Below are positions 11,868-25,718 of a stretch of 64,000 nucleotides of DNA, in pieces. The DNA lies in contig JAQISU010000118.1 of assembly GCA_029339505.1 (NCBI GenBank), positions 3,337,501 to 3,401,500 on the forward strand, read 5' to 3'. The position numbers and the translations under genes are program-made. The DNA is from Unio delphinus (Eukaryota > Mollusca > Bivalvia > Unionida > Unionidae). The first letter of the stretch is position 1. Every line of letters begins with the position of its first letter. Below the pieces are notes generated by a model that saw only the letters and a program-made list of their open reading frames with translations, was not told where the DNA came from and did no database searches.

Positions 11868-12403
11868 CAGTGGCGTAGTTTGGGGGGAAGGGCAGGAGGG
11901 GTCAAGTTGCACCGGGCGCCGGTTCTTTTTTTTTTGGGGGGGTGGGGGTGGAGGGGGCGGAAGAAGAGGATTGGAGGATTCACTGTATACTTTCACAAAG
12001 TGTTCTTCAAAAGAAACCACTAAGGAAAAAAACTAAGACTGAGCCAAGCTGTTTGGATCATTGAGATTAACTCTGGTTCATACTGAATCTGGCGAGAAAA
12101 ATCAATTTAGTATTATGACTTTTTTTATTGGGCGGTGGTTGATATAGACTAAGTCACTAACTGTTGGTAAAATGTTTGCTGTGGTTGTTGCAGTTAAAAT
12201 GTATTAGCCTTAAATTGCCTTTCTATGATGACTTTATTATTAAGTTGTTTTCATTATTGACTACTGTTTTACTGTTTCAGTGGCACTGGGGGCGTACATT
12301 TTATACCTTGTCCCAGAGCGCCAAATACTCTCCGCTCCGCCTGGGGGTGGGGGGCAAAAAATATTAATATTGCACCGCGCCGAACACTCTCGCTACGCCA
12401 CTG
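11868..12403. mobile_element. Non-autonomous hAT-type DNA transposon with 8-bp target duplication
   Basis: The ends are perfect inverted repeats: CAGTGGCGTAG at the left and CTACGCCACTG at the right. The flanks are AGTTCTCT (11860-11867) and AGTTTTCT (12404-12411), an 8-bp direct repeat with one mismatch, as expected for hAT transposition. The 536-bp interior has G-rich tracts near both ends and no transposase ORF, so the copy must have been moved by an enzyme encoded elsewhere. The CAGTGGCGTA terminus is common in hAT non-autonomous families. Confidence 0.85.
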
Positions 12404-12711
12404 AGTTTTCTATAACGTCTTAGCGCAGAATTTTAACTTTGTATATATCACACTATGACAGGAAGAAACATATTTTTTATTTTCTTAACTTCTTAGTTTC
12501 AATACGAATGTTACATTTTTCATTAAAATGCAGTCTCATTTCTCGCAAACCACTTCTGATAAATATTTGTATATATTTCACAGCGATTTTATTACAATCT
12601 TATCGTTATATAAGCAGTGTCCTGTTCCAGTCTCATTCTCACAGTCGAGTTTAACATATAGCTAAATCAGTCCTGACAGAGAGTTCTGCATGTATACATC
12701 ACATTTGATAC

Positions 12712-15700
12712 ATGCATACAGCTAATTCAATAATAATTGAAGTGTTTAGCATACAACTAATTCAGTACTAATAGAAGTGTTTAGCATACAACTAATGCAG
12801 TACTAACAAAAGAGTTTATTATACAACTTATTCAGTACAAAAAATAGAGTTTAGCATACAACTAATTCAGTACTAATAGAAGTGTTTAGCATACAACTAA
12901 TGCAGTACTAGCATTAGAGTTTATCATACAACTAATTCAGTACCAACATTAGAGTTTACCATTCAGCTAATTCAGTACTAACATTAGAGTTTAGCATACA
13001 GCTAATTCAGTACTAACATTCATACAACTAATTCAGTACTAACATTAGAGTTTAGCAAACAACTAATTCAGTACTAACATTCGAGTTTAGCAAACAACTA
13101 ATTCAGTACTAACATTACAGTTTAGCACACCGCTAATTCAGTACTAACATTAGAGTGTATCATACCGCTAATTCAGTACTAACATTAGAGTTTAGCATAC
13201 AACTCATTCAGTACTAACATTAGAGTTTATCATACCGCTAATTCAGTGCTAACATTAGAGTTTATTATACCGCTGATTCAGTACTAACATTACAGTTTAG
13301 CATACAACTAATTCAGTACTAACATTATAGTTTAGCATATAAATAGCTAATTCAGGACTAACATTAGAGGTCAGCATATCAATAGCTAATTCAGTGCTAA
13401 CATTAGAGTTTAGCATACAACTAATTCAGTACTAACATTATAGTTTAGTATATCAATAGCTAATTCAGGACAATCATTAGAGGTTAGCATATTAATAGCT
13501 AATTCAGTACTAACATTAGAGTTTAGCATACAGCTAATTCAGTACTAACATTAGAGTTTATCATACCGCTAATTCAGTACTAACATTAGAGTTTAGCATA
13601 CAACTTATTCAGTACCAAAATTAGAGTTTACCATTCCGCTAATTCAGTACTAACATTAGAGTTTATCATACAACTAATTCAGTACCAAAATTAGAGTTTA
13701 CCATTCAGCTAATTCAGTACTAACATTAGAGTTTAGCATACAGCTAATTCAGTACTAACATTAGAGTTTATCATACAACTAATTCAGTACTAACATGAGA
13801 GTTAAGCATACAACTAATTCAGTACTAACATTAGAGTTTAGCATACAACTAATTCAGTATAACATTACAGTTTAGCATACCGCTAATTCAGTACTAACAT
13901 TAGAGTTTATCATACCGCTAATTCAGTACTAACATTAGAGTTTAGCATTCAACTAATTCAGTACTAACATTAAAGTTTAGCATACAACTAATTCAGTACT
14001 AACATTGGAGTTTATCGTAAACAAATTGATTACTAAATTTAGAATTTATCATGCAACTAATTCAGTACTAGCATTAGAGGTTAGCTTACAGCTAATTCAG
14101 TACTAACATTAAAGTTTATCATACAACTAATTCAGTACTAACATTAAAGTTTAGCATACAACTAATTCAGTACTAACATTACAGTTTAGCATACCGCTAA
14201 TTCAGTACTAACATTAGAGTTTATCATACAACTAATTAAGTACAAACATTAGAAATTAGCATACAACTAATTCAGTACTAACATTAGAGTTTATCGTACA
14301 AATAATTAATTACTAAATTTAGAATTTCTCATACAACTAATTCAGTACTAACATTAGAGTTAAGCATACAACTAATTCAGTACTAACATGAGAGTTTATT
14401 ATACAACTTTTTCAGTACTAAAATTAGAGTTTAACATTCACATAATTCAGTACTAACATTAGAGTCTAGCATATAACTAATTCAGTACTAACATTAGAGT
14501 TTATGATACCGCTAATTCAGTACTAAAATTACAGTTTATGATACAACTAATTCAGTACTAACATTAGAGTTTACCATTCACCTAATTCATTACTAACATT
14601 AGAGATTAGCATACAACTAATTCAGTACTAACATTAGAGTTTATCATACGACTTTTCAGTACTAACATTAGAGTTTAGCATACAGCTAATTCAGTACTAG
14701 CATTAGAGTTTAGCATACAGCTTATTCAGTAATAATAGAAGTGTTTAGCATACAACTAACTCAGTACTAACATTAGAGTTTAGCATACAACTAATTCAGT
14801 ACTAAAATTAGAGTTTCTCATAAAACTAATTCAGTACTAATAGAAGTGTTTACCATAAAACTAAATCAATGCTAATAGAAGTGTTTAGCATACAACTTAT
14901 TCAGTACTAAAATTAGAATTAAGCATACCGCTAATTCAGTGCTAACGTTAGAGGTTAGCATATCAATAGCTAATTCAATACTAGCACTAGAGTTTAGCAT
15001 ACAGCTAAATCAGTACTAATATAAGTGTTTAGCATACAACTTATTCAGTACTAAAATTAGAGTTTAGCATACAACTAATTCAGTACTAACATTATAGTTT
15101 AGCATATCAATAGCTAATTCAGGACTAACATTAGAGGTTAGCATATCAATAGCTAATTCAGTACTAACATTAGAGTTTAGCATACAACTTATTCAGTACT
15201 AAAATTAGAATTTATCATACAACTAATTCAGTACAAAAATTAGAGTTTACCATTCCCCTAATTCAGTACTAACATTAGAGTTTATCATACAACTAATTCA
15301 GTACCAAAATTAGAGTTTACCATTCAGCTAATTCAGTACTAACATTAGAGTTTAGCATACAGCTAGTTCAGTACTAACATTAGAGTTTATCATACAACTA
15401 ATTCAGTACTAACATTAGAGTTTAGCAAACAACTAATTCAGTACTAACATTAGAGTTTATCATACAACTAATTCAGTACTAACGTTAGAGTTTAGCATAC
15501 AACTAATTCAGTACTAACATTAGAGTTTAGCATACAACTAATTCAGTACTAACATTACAGTTTAGCATACCGCTAATTCAGTACTAACATTAGAGTTTAT
15601 CATACCGCTAATTCAGTACTAACTTTAGAGTTTAGCATACAACTAATTCAGTACTAACATTACAGTTTAGCATACCGCTAATTCAGTACTAATATTAGAG

Positions 15701-18700
15701 TTTATCATACCGCTAATTCAGTACTAACATTAGAGTTTAGCATGCAACTAATTCAGTACTAACATTAGAGTTTAGCTTACAACTAACTCAGTACTAACAT
15801 TACAGTTTAGCATACCGCTAATTCAGTACTAACATTAGAGTTTAGCATACAACTAATTCAGTACTAACATTAGAGTTTATCGTACAAAAAAATTGATTAC
15901 TAACATTAGAATTTATCATGCAACTAATTCAGTACTAACATTAGAGTTTAGCTTACAGATAATTCAGTACTAACATTAAAGTTTAGCATACAACTAATTC
16001 AGTACTAACATTTGAGTTTATCGTAAAAAAATTGATTACTAAATTTAGAATTTATCATGCAACTAATTCAGTACTAACATTAAAGTTTATCATACAACTA
16101 ATTCAGTACTAACATTAAAGTTTAGCATACAACTAATTCAGTACTAACATTACAGTTTAGCATACCGCTAATTCAGTACTAACATTAGAGTTTATCATAC
16201 AACTAATTAAGTACAAACTTTAGAGTTTAGCATACAACTAATTCAGTACTAACATTAGAGTTTATCGTACAAATAATTAATTACTAAATTTAGAATTTCT
16301 CATACAACTTATTCAGTACTAACATTAGAGTTAAGCATACAACTAATTCAGTACTAACATGAGAGTTTATTATACAACTTTTTCAGTACTAAAATTAGAG
16401 TTTAACATTCACATAATTCAGTACTAACATTAGAGTCTAGCATATAACTAATTCAGTACTAACATTAGAGTTTATGATACCGCTAATTCAGTACTAACAT
16501 TACAGTTTAGCATACAACTAATTCAGTACTAACATTAGAGTTTACCATTCACCTAATTTATTACTAACATTAGAGATTAGCATACAGCTAATTCAGTACT
16601 AAAATTAGAGATTAGCATACAACTAATTCAGTACTAACATTAGAGTTTATCATACGACTTTTCAGTACTAACATTAGAGTTTAGCATACAACTAATTCAG
16701 TACTAGCATTAGAGTTTAGCATACAGCTAATTCAGTACTAATAGAAGTGTTTAGCATACAACTAATTCAGTACTAACATTAGAGTTTAGCATACAACTAA
16801 TTCAGTACTAAAATTAGAGTTTCTCATACAACTAATTCAGTACTAAAATTTGAGTTTCTCATAAAGCTAATTCAGTACTAATAGAAGTGTTTAGCATACA
16901 ACTAAATCAATACTAATAGAAGTGTTTAGCATACAACTTATTCAGTACTAAAATTAGAATTAAGCATACCGCTAATTCAGTGCTAACATTAGAGGTTAGC
17001 ATATCAATAGCTAATTCAATACTAGCACTAGAGTTTAGCATACAGCTAAATCAGTACTAATATAAGTGTTTAGCTTACAACTTATTCAGTACTAAAATTA
17101 GAGTTTAGCATACAACTAATTCAGTACTAACATTATAGTTTAGCATATCAATAGCTAATTCAGGACTAACATTAGAGGTTAGCATATCAATAGCTAATTC
17201 AGTACTAACATTAGAGTTTAGCATACAACTTATTCAGTACTAAAATTAGAATTTATCATACAACTAATTCAGTACCAAAATTAGAGTTTACCATTCCCCT
17301 AATTCAGTACTAACATTAGAGTTTATCATACAACTAATTCAGTACCAAAATTAGAGTTTACCATTCAGCTAATTCAGTACTAACATTAGAGTTTAGCATA
17401 CAGCTAATTCAGTACTAACATTAGAGTTTATCATACAACTAATTCAGTACTAACATTTGAGTTTAGCAAACAACTAATTCAGTACTAACATTAGAGTTTA
17501 TCATACAACTAATTCAGTACTAACATTAGAGTTTAGCATACAACTAATTCAGTACTAACATTAGAGTTTAGCATACAACTAATTCAGTACTAACATTAGA
17601 GTTTAGCATACAACTAATTCAGTACTAACATTACAGTTTAGCATACCGCTAATTCAGTACTAACATTAGAGTTTATCATACCGCTAATTCAGTACTAACT
17701 TTAGAGTTTAGCATACAACTAATTCAGTACTAACATTACAGTTTAGCATACCGCTAATTCAGTACTAATATTAGAGTTTATCATACCGCTAATTCAGTAC
17801 TAACATTAGAGTTTAGCATGCAACTAATTCAGTACTAACATTAGAGTTTATCATACAACTAATTCAGTACTAACATTAGAGTTTAGCATACAACTAATTC
17901 AGTACTAACATTAGAGTTTAGCATACAACTAATTCAGTACTAACATTACAGTTTAGCATACCGCTAATTCAGTACTAACATTAGAGTTTATCATACCGCT
18001 AATTCAGTACTAACTTTAGAGTTTAGCATACAACTAATTCAGTACTAACATTACAGTTTAGCATACCGCTAATTCAGTACTAATATTAGAGTTTATCATA
18101 CCGCTAATTCAGTACTAACATTAGAGTTTAGCATGCAACTAATTCAGTACTAACATTACAGTTTAGCATACCGCTAATTCAGTACTAACATTAGAGTTTA
18201 GCATACAACTAATTCAGTACTAACATTAGAGTTTTATCGTACAAAAAAATTGATTACTAAATTTAGAATTTATCATGCAACTAATTCAGTACTAACATTA
18301 GAGTTTAGCTTACAGCTAATTCAATACTAACATTACAGTTTAGCATACCGCTAATTCAGTACTAACATTAGAGTTTATCATACAACTAATTAAGTACAAA
18401 CTTTAGAGTTTAGCATACAACTAATTAAGTACTAACATTAGAGTTTATCGTACAAATAATTGATTACTAAATTTAGAATTTCTCATACAACTAATTCAGT
18501 ACTAACATTAGAGTTAAGCATACAACTAATTCAGTACTAACATGAAAGTTTATTATACAACTTTTTCAGTACTAAAATTAGAGTTTAACATTCACATAAT
18601 TCAGTACTAACATTAGAGTCTAGCATATAACTAATTCAGTACTAACATTAGAGTTTATGATCCCGCTAATTCAGTACTAACATTAGAGTTTAGCATTCAC

Positions 18701-19437
18701 CTAATTCAGTACTAACATTAGAGTTCAGCATTCACCTAATTCAGTACTAACATTAGAGTTAAGCATACCGCTAATTCAGTACTAATATTATAGTTTATTA
18801 TCCCGCTAATTCAGTACTAACATTAGAGTTTAGCATTCACCTAATTCAGTACTAACCTTAGAGATTAGCATACAACTAATTCAGTACTAACATTAGAGTT
18901 TATCATACAACTTTTTTAGTAGTAACATTAGAGTTTAGCATACAACTAATTCAGTACTATCATTAGAGTTTAGCATACAGCTAATTCAGTATTAATAGAA
19001 GTGTTTAGCATACAACTAATGCAGTACTAATAGAAGTGTTTAGCATACAACTTATTCAGTACTAAAATTAGAGTTTAGCATACCGCTAATTCAGTACTAA
19101 CATTAGAGGTTAGCATATCAATAGCTAATTCAATACTAGCATTAGAGTTTAGCATACAGGTAATTCAGTACTAATATAAGTGTTTAGCATACAACTAATT
19201 CAGTACTAACATTATAGTTTAGCATATCAATAGCTAATTCAGGACTAACATTAGAGGTTAGCATATCAATAGCTAATTCAGTACTAACATTAGAGTTTAG
19301 CATACAACTTATTCAGTACTAAAATTAGAGTTTAGCATACAACTAATTCAGTACTAACATTAGAGGTTAGCATATCAAAAGCTTATTCAGTACTAACATT
19401 AGAGTTTAGCATATCAATAGCTAATTAAGGACTGATA
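12712..19437. repeat. 35-bp satellite array (about 190 units) with higher-order structure
   Basis: The consensus unit contains CTAATTCAGTACTAACATTA followed by GAGTTTAGCATACAA. The main variants are CATACAACT, CATACAGCT and CATACCGCT before the constant core, and a longer unit with ATATCAATAGCTAATTCAG. A diagnostic run (TTATCGTACAAATAATT, then AATTTCTC, CATGAGAG, GAGTCTAGC) recurs at about 14291, 16262 and 18445, giving a higher-order period of about 2.0-2.2 kb in three copies. The array carries no gene. Confidence 0.93.
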
Positions 19438-19639
19438 AACCACTACATTATATTTTGTTTGGATAGGTTTGATATCTTTGAAAATGCCACCCTATGATGA
19501 ATTTTACTTTTAAAGATCATAATTGTTTGTAATAATATTATATATTAATCAATCATACTGTGAACATGGAGAAACTTTGGGGGAGTATACCAACGATATA
19601 ATCACACCACAGTCATATTATACATCGTTATTGAGTGCT

Positions 19640-19840
19640 GAAAGGATCACTTGAGTTATTTAGCAACGTACTGATCCCTTCATTTATTTAGCAACGTAAG
19701 GATCCCTTGAGTTATTTAGCAACGTACGGATCATTTGAGTTATTTAGCAACGTATGGATCCCTTGAGTTATTTAGCGACGTACGGATCATTTGAGTTATT
19801 TAGCAACGTACGAATCCCTTGAGTTATTTAGCACTGCACG
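19640..19840. repeat. About 30-bp tandem repeat, 7 units
   Basis: The unit is like TTGAGTTATTTAGCAACGTA then CGGATCCC/CGGATCATT. It lies just right of the 35-bp satellite and is unrelated to it. DNA on both sides to 20100 is unique-looking and without genes. Confidence 0.85.
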
Positions 19841-20111
19841 TATTACTTAAGTTAAAATGGTTATTGATGTGCATGGAGAACAACAAAAAACAAAATAAGC
19901 CCTTGATTCAATGAAAACCTCATGGTTTCTATGTGGTTAAACGATTTGTTAGATTTATGTTTGAATCGTATTACTCTTTCTAAAGTAAAATATGATTTGG
20001 CGGGGCCTTAATATAAAGAATACATGCTCACAACATGTCAAAACACAATTTTTCATTCCATATATAAAGGACATGTTTTATTAAATTAAAAACATATGGT
20101 CACGTGGGTAT

Positions 20112-20545
20112 CACAGGTGGCAGGACAGGGTTTCAGACACTGAGGTACAAACCCAAGCAGGTCTCTCCAGCATCCACACCATCCTGATACCATGCCAGCT
20201 ACGCTGGGCGGGACATGTACGCATCCTAGACTACCGGGTGCTTATGAGAGCAAGAGAGTCTTCTATGGCGAGCTACAGCAAGGACAGCCATCCAACGGAG
20301 GTCAGAAAAAATGCTACAAGGACAATCTGGAAGCTCCATTGAAATCGTTCAACATAAACTCTGATTCCTGGGAGCAAACAGCAAGCCATCAAATCCCTTG
20401 TTGTTCCTCTGTACACAAAGGCTCCAAATTGTGCGAATCTAGCAGGAAAGCAACTGCAGAGCTGAAGGGTTGGCCTCATCAGCCACCTACGCACACACAG
20501 AACAGAACCAGCCCCTCAAACCCTCGGATGACTAGAGTAGTCCTC
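20112..20545 (+). pseudogene. LINE (non-LTR retrotransposon) 3' remnant: C-terminal reverse transcriptase tail
   Basis: Short open stretches in shifting plus-strand frames match the familiar tail of LINE reverse transcriptases: LRWAGHV, then a segment with FYGELQQG, GGQKKCYKDNLEA, and SFNINSDSWEQTA. Frames change several times, so this is a dead 5'-truncated copy of a CR1/L2/Jockey-like element. The 138-codon ORF from 20192 is one frame of this remnant and is not a host gene. Confidence 0.65.
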
Positions 20546-20609
20546 GTCAAATCGATGGACAAACAACACACCTACCTTACTTATCATTTTCCAGGTTCTA
20601 TATTATAAG

Positions 20610-21830
20610 TTTGGTAATAAGTTTATAATATTAAGTAAAAGTTTTTTTTGTAAACATTAAGAGCTTCCTAGAAGGTTATTTTCTATTACGTAACGGTTTT
20701 TATTTTAAGAAAATATTAATTGTGACCTAAGACAATATAATATAGTTACTAAAAACACTTTTCATTCATGCTTAAGATCTAGCATACTCAATTTGTGTTT
20801 GTTTTGATTAGTATTTCATGTGGGCTGTAATGTTTTCATTCAAACTATTATATTCAAGTGATTTTTTTTCTCTGGAAATATATAGTGCTCTTACAAATAA
20901 TATTCTTGGACAGAGACATTCATTGTAGTATACTGTGAATTCAAACCTGGAATTATATTACTGTGTTTCAGAGCACATACAATTATTCGGGTCGTCATCA
21001 ATACTACAGCGTTAAATTTCTACTAAAGTTATTCAAAACTTTAACGTATTCGGATTAGTTCTATAATTATTTTGAGATTTTAATTCCCAATACAATAAGT
21101 GTTTCTTTATTTTTAAATTTCAATTTCTAATGGTGGAGAAAAACAATTATTTGTTGAATTTTACAAAGCTTGTTGCTTTTCATTCTATGTTATCTATTAT
21201 ATTTTAAGAGCACAGACTCATAACAATACATTAATACAACTATATGTGTAGAAATATCAGAAGTACATACCATTTAGAATGGCATGGAATTGACGTTCTT
21301 TAAACATTTACCTGAGGATGCTAACGACACAACGAATGTCATGTATACATGTCGTATTGTCGTGTATACATGTCAGCAAAATGTTTTGTGTTTGATTAAA
21401 TGCTATGAACATTGTATCCTAACCATGTCTTTCCACCTTTTCTTACTCGACCCAGGAACTGTGAACAGTCTCAACATAATCCAGTATATTAGTACAGATA
21501 AATCAGCATGCTATAGTCGAGAATATTAGTACAGATAAATTAGCATGCTAAATCGTATGAATAATACTAAAATTACTATGTTCGATCTAATTAGTACATA
21601 TATAACTTTATGTTCATCCGCATTACTAATATTTAAATTACAATATTACATCATGACTGCCATCGAAAAAAATATCTACTCTAGAAAGTGAATCAATTAG
21701 AAACAAAAGCCGATGAGAGGTCCCAAAAATGTGACCTCTTTTACACCTATCCCACCCACCCACCTATCCTTTATTGTCGCTGTCTTTGGCATGAAATCAT
21801 TTGTGGATACTCTCCTAACGAATGTGCGAA
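20610..21830. other. Intergenic DNA, no gene seen
   Basis: AT-rich. A small direct repeat (ATTAGTACAGATAAATYAGC) occurs at about 21488 and 21526. No coding or RNA gene is recognised. Confidence 0.5.
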
Positions 21831-21834
21831 TATT

Positions 21835-22215
21835 GGGTTCCATTGATTGATCGCATGAGTTCATTATTATATCTTATAAGTTTCATTGATAGACTACATG
21901 AGTTCCATTCATACATCGTGTGCGTTCCTTTAATAGATCTCATGAGTTCATTAATGGATCGCATAAATTATATTTCATAGATCGCAGGAGTTCCAAGGCT
22001 AGATCGCAGGAGTTCCACTGATAGATCGCATGAGTTTCAAGGTTAGATCAAAGGAGTTCCACTGATAATCGCGCGAGTTTTATTTAACCGATCGCATTAA
22101 TTCCATTTATAGATCGCACGAGTCACAATGATAAATTGCATGAGTACAATCTGATGGATTGCATTGTTCTATTATGGATCTCATGAGTTTCATAGATAGA
22201 GCGCATGAGTTTCAT
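21835..22215. repeat. Degenerate 25-30 bp tandem repeat
   Basis: About 14 diverged copies of a unit like GATAGATCGCATGAGTTYCA. Strong divergence suggests an old array. Confidence 0.8.
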
Positions 22216-22219
22216 TTAT

Positions 22220-24030
22220 TTATCACAAAACGTAAATGAAAAATAACTTTATTATTGTTAGTAATTTGTTTGCTTACACTATTAAGTAACATTTATTTTA
22301 CTTCATAATCAAGCTTAGAATCTCAAAGAAATCGTAATTCAAACGTCAACACAGAAGGAAGTCTCCCCGACAGTTTTCGTGAAGTTATTAAATTACGCCT
22401 CCGTTAACGAAAGTAAAAAGTCTATACTTATTTTCATTACGTTCTTTAATTGAGAACTTACCCATTCATGTTCAGAACCATTAATCAATTAAGCGTCGAT
22501 TCGATAAAGTTATTGACCGCACTTTCTCGGCACGGTAAACAAAACTCTTTTTAATTGAGAACTTGTTTAATCATGCATGTTTTTAAAAATTAACTTGACT
22601 TGTGAACAAGCATTAATACAGATTATCGTATTTATTATAACAACTTACCTTGATCGTTATAAAACAAATGCCAAATCCGATAGAGGTTTCCAGGTTCGAA
22701 TACAATTATACTTGGACGCTCCTAAAACAACACAACCGGCTTGTTCTGCTTGAAATAGTGTCCTGAACACTCTGAATTTTCGAACTGAGTATAATCGATT
22801 TTACCACAGGTAAATCAGAAAGGCACTCTTTAATTCAAATATAAATCTCACTATAGATATAGTGAACAATTTATATTGTTCCCTTTTAAAAGAATTAGGC
22901 TCCAAATTTGTATTAATCCCAGATTGGGTCTGTTATTTCCAATGCGTAGAGATATGTCTATAAAAGTTTTTGTCGTGCAGGTAAAACTATCTTCTATAAG
23001 TTTGTCAACAATGGAGTCGTGTTGAACGGCTGTGTGCCTTTCCTATAGATTTATCTGTTGTCAATTGACAACTACCATCATACAAACGCACTGTGCGTTG
23101 AACCTTTGTAAGAGCCCAAACAATTGTAAATAGGGTCAAGTAATATGTGTATAATGCGACGTGAGATATAACCAAATAGAAGTGGCATGTTAACGTGTTT
23201 TAAAATACAGCCGAACAAAATAGTCCAATATGAACTCCCTAAAGCAATTATAAATACATAAAAAGCCAATATTTTCATCTGCCAGACTTACGAAGTCATA
23301 AAATTTAAAATTTAAAAATCACAATTCAATTTTTGAGACTTAATGTTTCAAACAAACTTGGTACAATATAGTTTATCAGATATCATATGAATAGAGTGGT
23401 CTATGATATCTCTATTTGTCCCATTTCTGTGCTGCACTGTGTTTATTATTATGATTAACTAACATACGTAACTAACATATCACGTTCTTGTTAATTACAT
23501 CATTTGGTTCAGAACAGTCGTTAAAAAAGGAATAGATAATTTATTTGGGACATAATAAAGAGGTACTTGTATGGGCGGTGTGTTAAGTACAGTGATAATA
23601 GCATGAGCTGTAATGGCACCAGGACATCTTTCCACGGGCAACTAACCACCAATTTTAGTCATTCGAAGTACCAGACGATAGGCTATGCACTTCAAATCAC
23701 AAAACTGTACATTAGTCAAACATACATTAAATATTCGAATACAGAAAACAAGGCTTTTCATTCAAGATCTCACAACTAAACATTTCCTTTTACCATATGA
23801 CACAACCCAATAGTTATGTTTCTTATTCTACCGTAGTCATCTACATGGTGGAAGCACGTAGCTATAGAGATAGGGTAATTGTTAAACTCAGACGTACTAT
23901 CGAAGTATGTATCCCCCACTTTTACATTTTGTTTCTGAGCAATAAAATTACAATTGACGGCAAACCACTATAAGCAGTTAACTTACACTTCCTTATCATT
24001 CATATGTGACAGAATTTATCCAAAGGACGC
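22220..24030. other. Intergenic DNA, no gene seen
   Basis: Unique-looking AT-rich sequence. Short open frames at 23078-23278 and 23567-23779 have no recognisable protein features. Confidence 0.5.
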
Positions 24031-24034
24031 AGAA

Positions 24035-24245
24035 AATTATATTTAATTACTGTACATGCCAACCATCTATTTAGCTACTAATGTTTGATTACTGTACCCA
24101 CCAACCACCTATTGAGCTGCTAATGTTTGATTACTGTACTTGCAAAAACCCCTATTTAGCTGCTAATGTTTGATTACTGTACCGCAAAACCACCTTTTTT
24201 GCAATGTTTGATTACTGTTCCTGAAAGTTACCGATTTAGCTGCTA
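24035..24245. repeat. Tandem repeat of about 50 bp, 4 units
   Basis: The unit is like TTTAGCTGCTAATGTTTGAT then TACTGTACCYRCCAACCACCTA. Four degenerate copies are visible. Confidence 0.8.
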
Positions 24246-25522
24246 ATCGTACCAGGACGTTATAAGAAACTGAATGTTGAGAAAATACTGGGGAGCGTAA
24301 GAGATTTGCTGAGTAGAATGCATGTGTGTTGAAAGAATGTAACTTCTAGCGGTCGTACCCTACATCCATAGCTGCTAAATTCGCATTGTAAAATGTAATC
24401 TTGATCTATATGGAGCCCTATTTACTTTAGGCCCTGTAATACGTTTGTTGCGAGCTCCATGTGAGAAAATTAACAGGTCGAAAAGTTGATCATAATTAAC
24501 AAAATCTTATAACTTTCAGAATTGTATAACCTTTGTTTCTTTTGTGATCATGCTATATTTAATTTACCATGTATCAAGTCTGATTTTATTTCTGACCTTG
24601 AATCTAATTACACGTTTCCTAACGCAATAATATGAGGAAATACAGGTCTATCAATATTACATGAACTGTCCTCATTAATTGTTTTTATCTAAGTACCTGT
24701 ACCCGTGTAGATACTACCGACTTGTACAGAGGTCGTATACTACATCAAAACTTTTCAAAATAGTTGTATTAGAGTACTTAGGTTGAATTATGGTGATTGC
24801 TTACAACGGGAACTTTGAAATGGCACTTGATATGTGAATTATCATCAGTCTACGTATTAGTATTGACAAAGACGACTATTAAAAATGACAGAAATAATTG
24901 ACTATAGGCCCAATTCATTCAAATTTCCAGGTGTATACTTTACAAATAACCAGTAACTGTAAACAGCAAAGGGACAAGTGTATTTCAGGGTACTTATCCG
25001 TACACTTCAATCCATATATGAGCCACAATGATCGCTTTGGGCAAATATAATTATGTATTTTCATTTTCTTTCTTTCATTTCTTAGTGTCACGTAATTCCT
25101 CCGATGTGTGGTGACTCCATCAATAGTCACATATGACTTACAAAGTTAAGTTTGCATTCCTTTATTAACAATAATTACCTGTATGATTACCATGGGTTTT
25201 TTAAATAATTTTCCATCAAACTATTTTATGATTTCCTTCAACAATGTCTCATATCTGCTTCTCTGTTTGTTTTCCTATCTGTCTGTGTGGAGCTCTTTTC
25301 TCTGATTCACCTTATCTTTCTTTCCCAATTAATCAATATATTCATTGATCGTTCCATCTGTCTATCTTATACGCTATGTATATGTAGTTCTTTCTTTTCT
25401 ACCTAGTAGCACGAATTTCGTAATTCTGGATACATAACGATTTCTAAGTGGCACACATACCTATAGACCATGCATGTGCAACTATTTCTAGGGCGCGAGC
25501 CGAATAAGTGATCTTTTCAATG
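24246..25522. other. Intergenic DNA left of the Polinton
   Basis: No gene recognised. It ends with ACTCA (25523-25527), the left copy of the candidate target duplication of the Polinton. Confidence 0.5.
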
Positions 25523-25527
25523 ACTCA

Positions 25528-25718
25528 AGCAGCAGAGAGGGCGAACAGACCGAAACTATTTCAGACAAACCGAAACTATTTCAAATAAAATTCTAAAGGA
25601 TTTCAACCGAAACTGTTTCAAACCGAAACCAGAAAAAAAGAGAAATCCTTTAGGATTTTACGCTACAGACCCGGGGACAATTGTGCTGCGGAGATGAATT
25701 GAAAATCCTTTACGATTT
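25528..25718 (+). repeat. Left terminal inverted repeat of the Polinton
   Basis: It starts AGCAGCAGAGA and contains three copies of a CCGAAACTATTTCA-like module plus AATCCTTTAGGATTT-type short palindromes. The inner end GAATTGAAAATCCTTT matches the reverse complement of the right repeat. This arm is shorter than the right one. Confidence 0.88.

Noticed and set aside
12712..19437. CRISPR-like array of regular repeats
   Set aside because: The 35-bp units are adjacent with no unique spacers, and the setting is eukaryotic. It is a satellite.
20192..20608. Host gene of 138 codons
   Set aside because: Flanking frames show LINE reverse-transcriptase tail motifs in shifted frames, so it is a decayed LINE 3' end.
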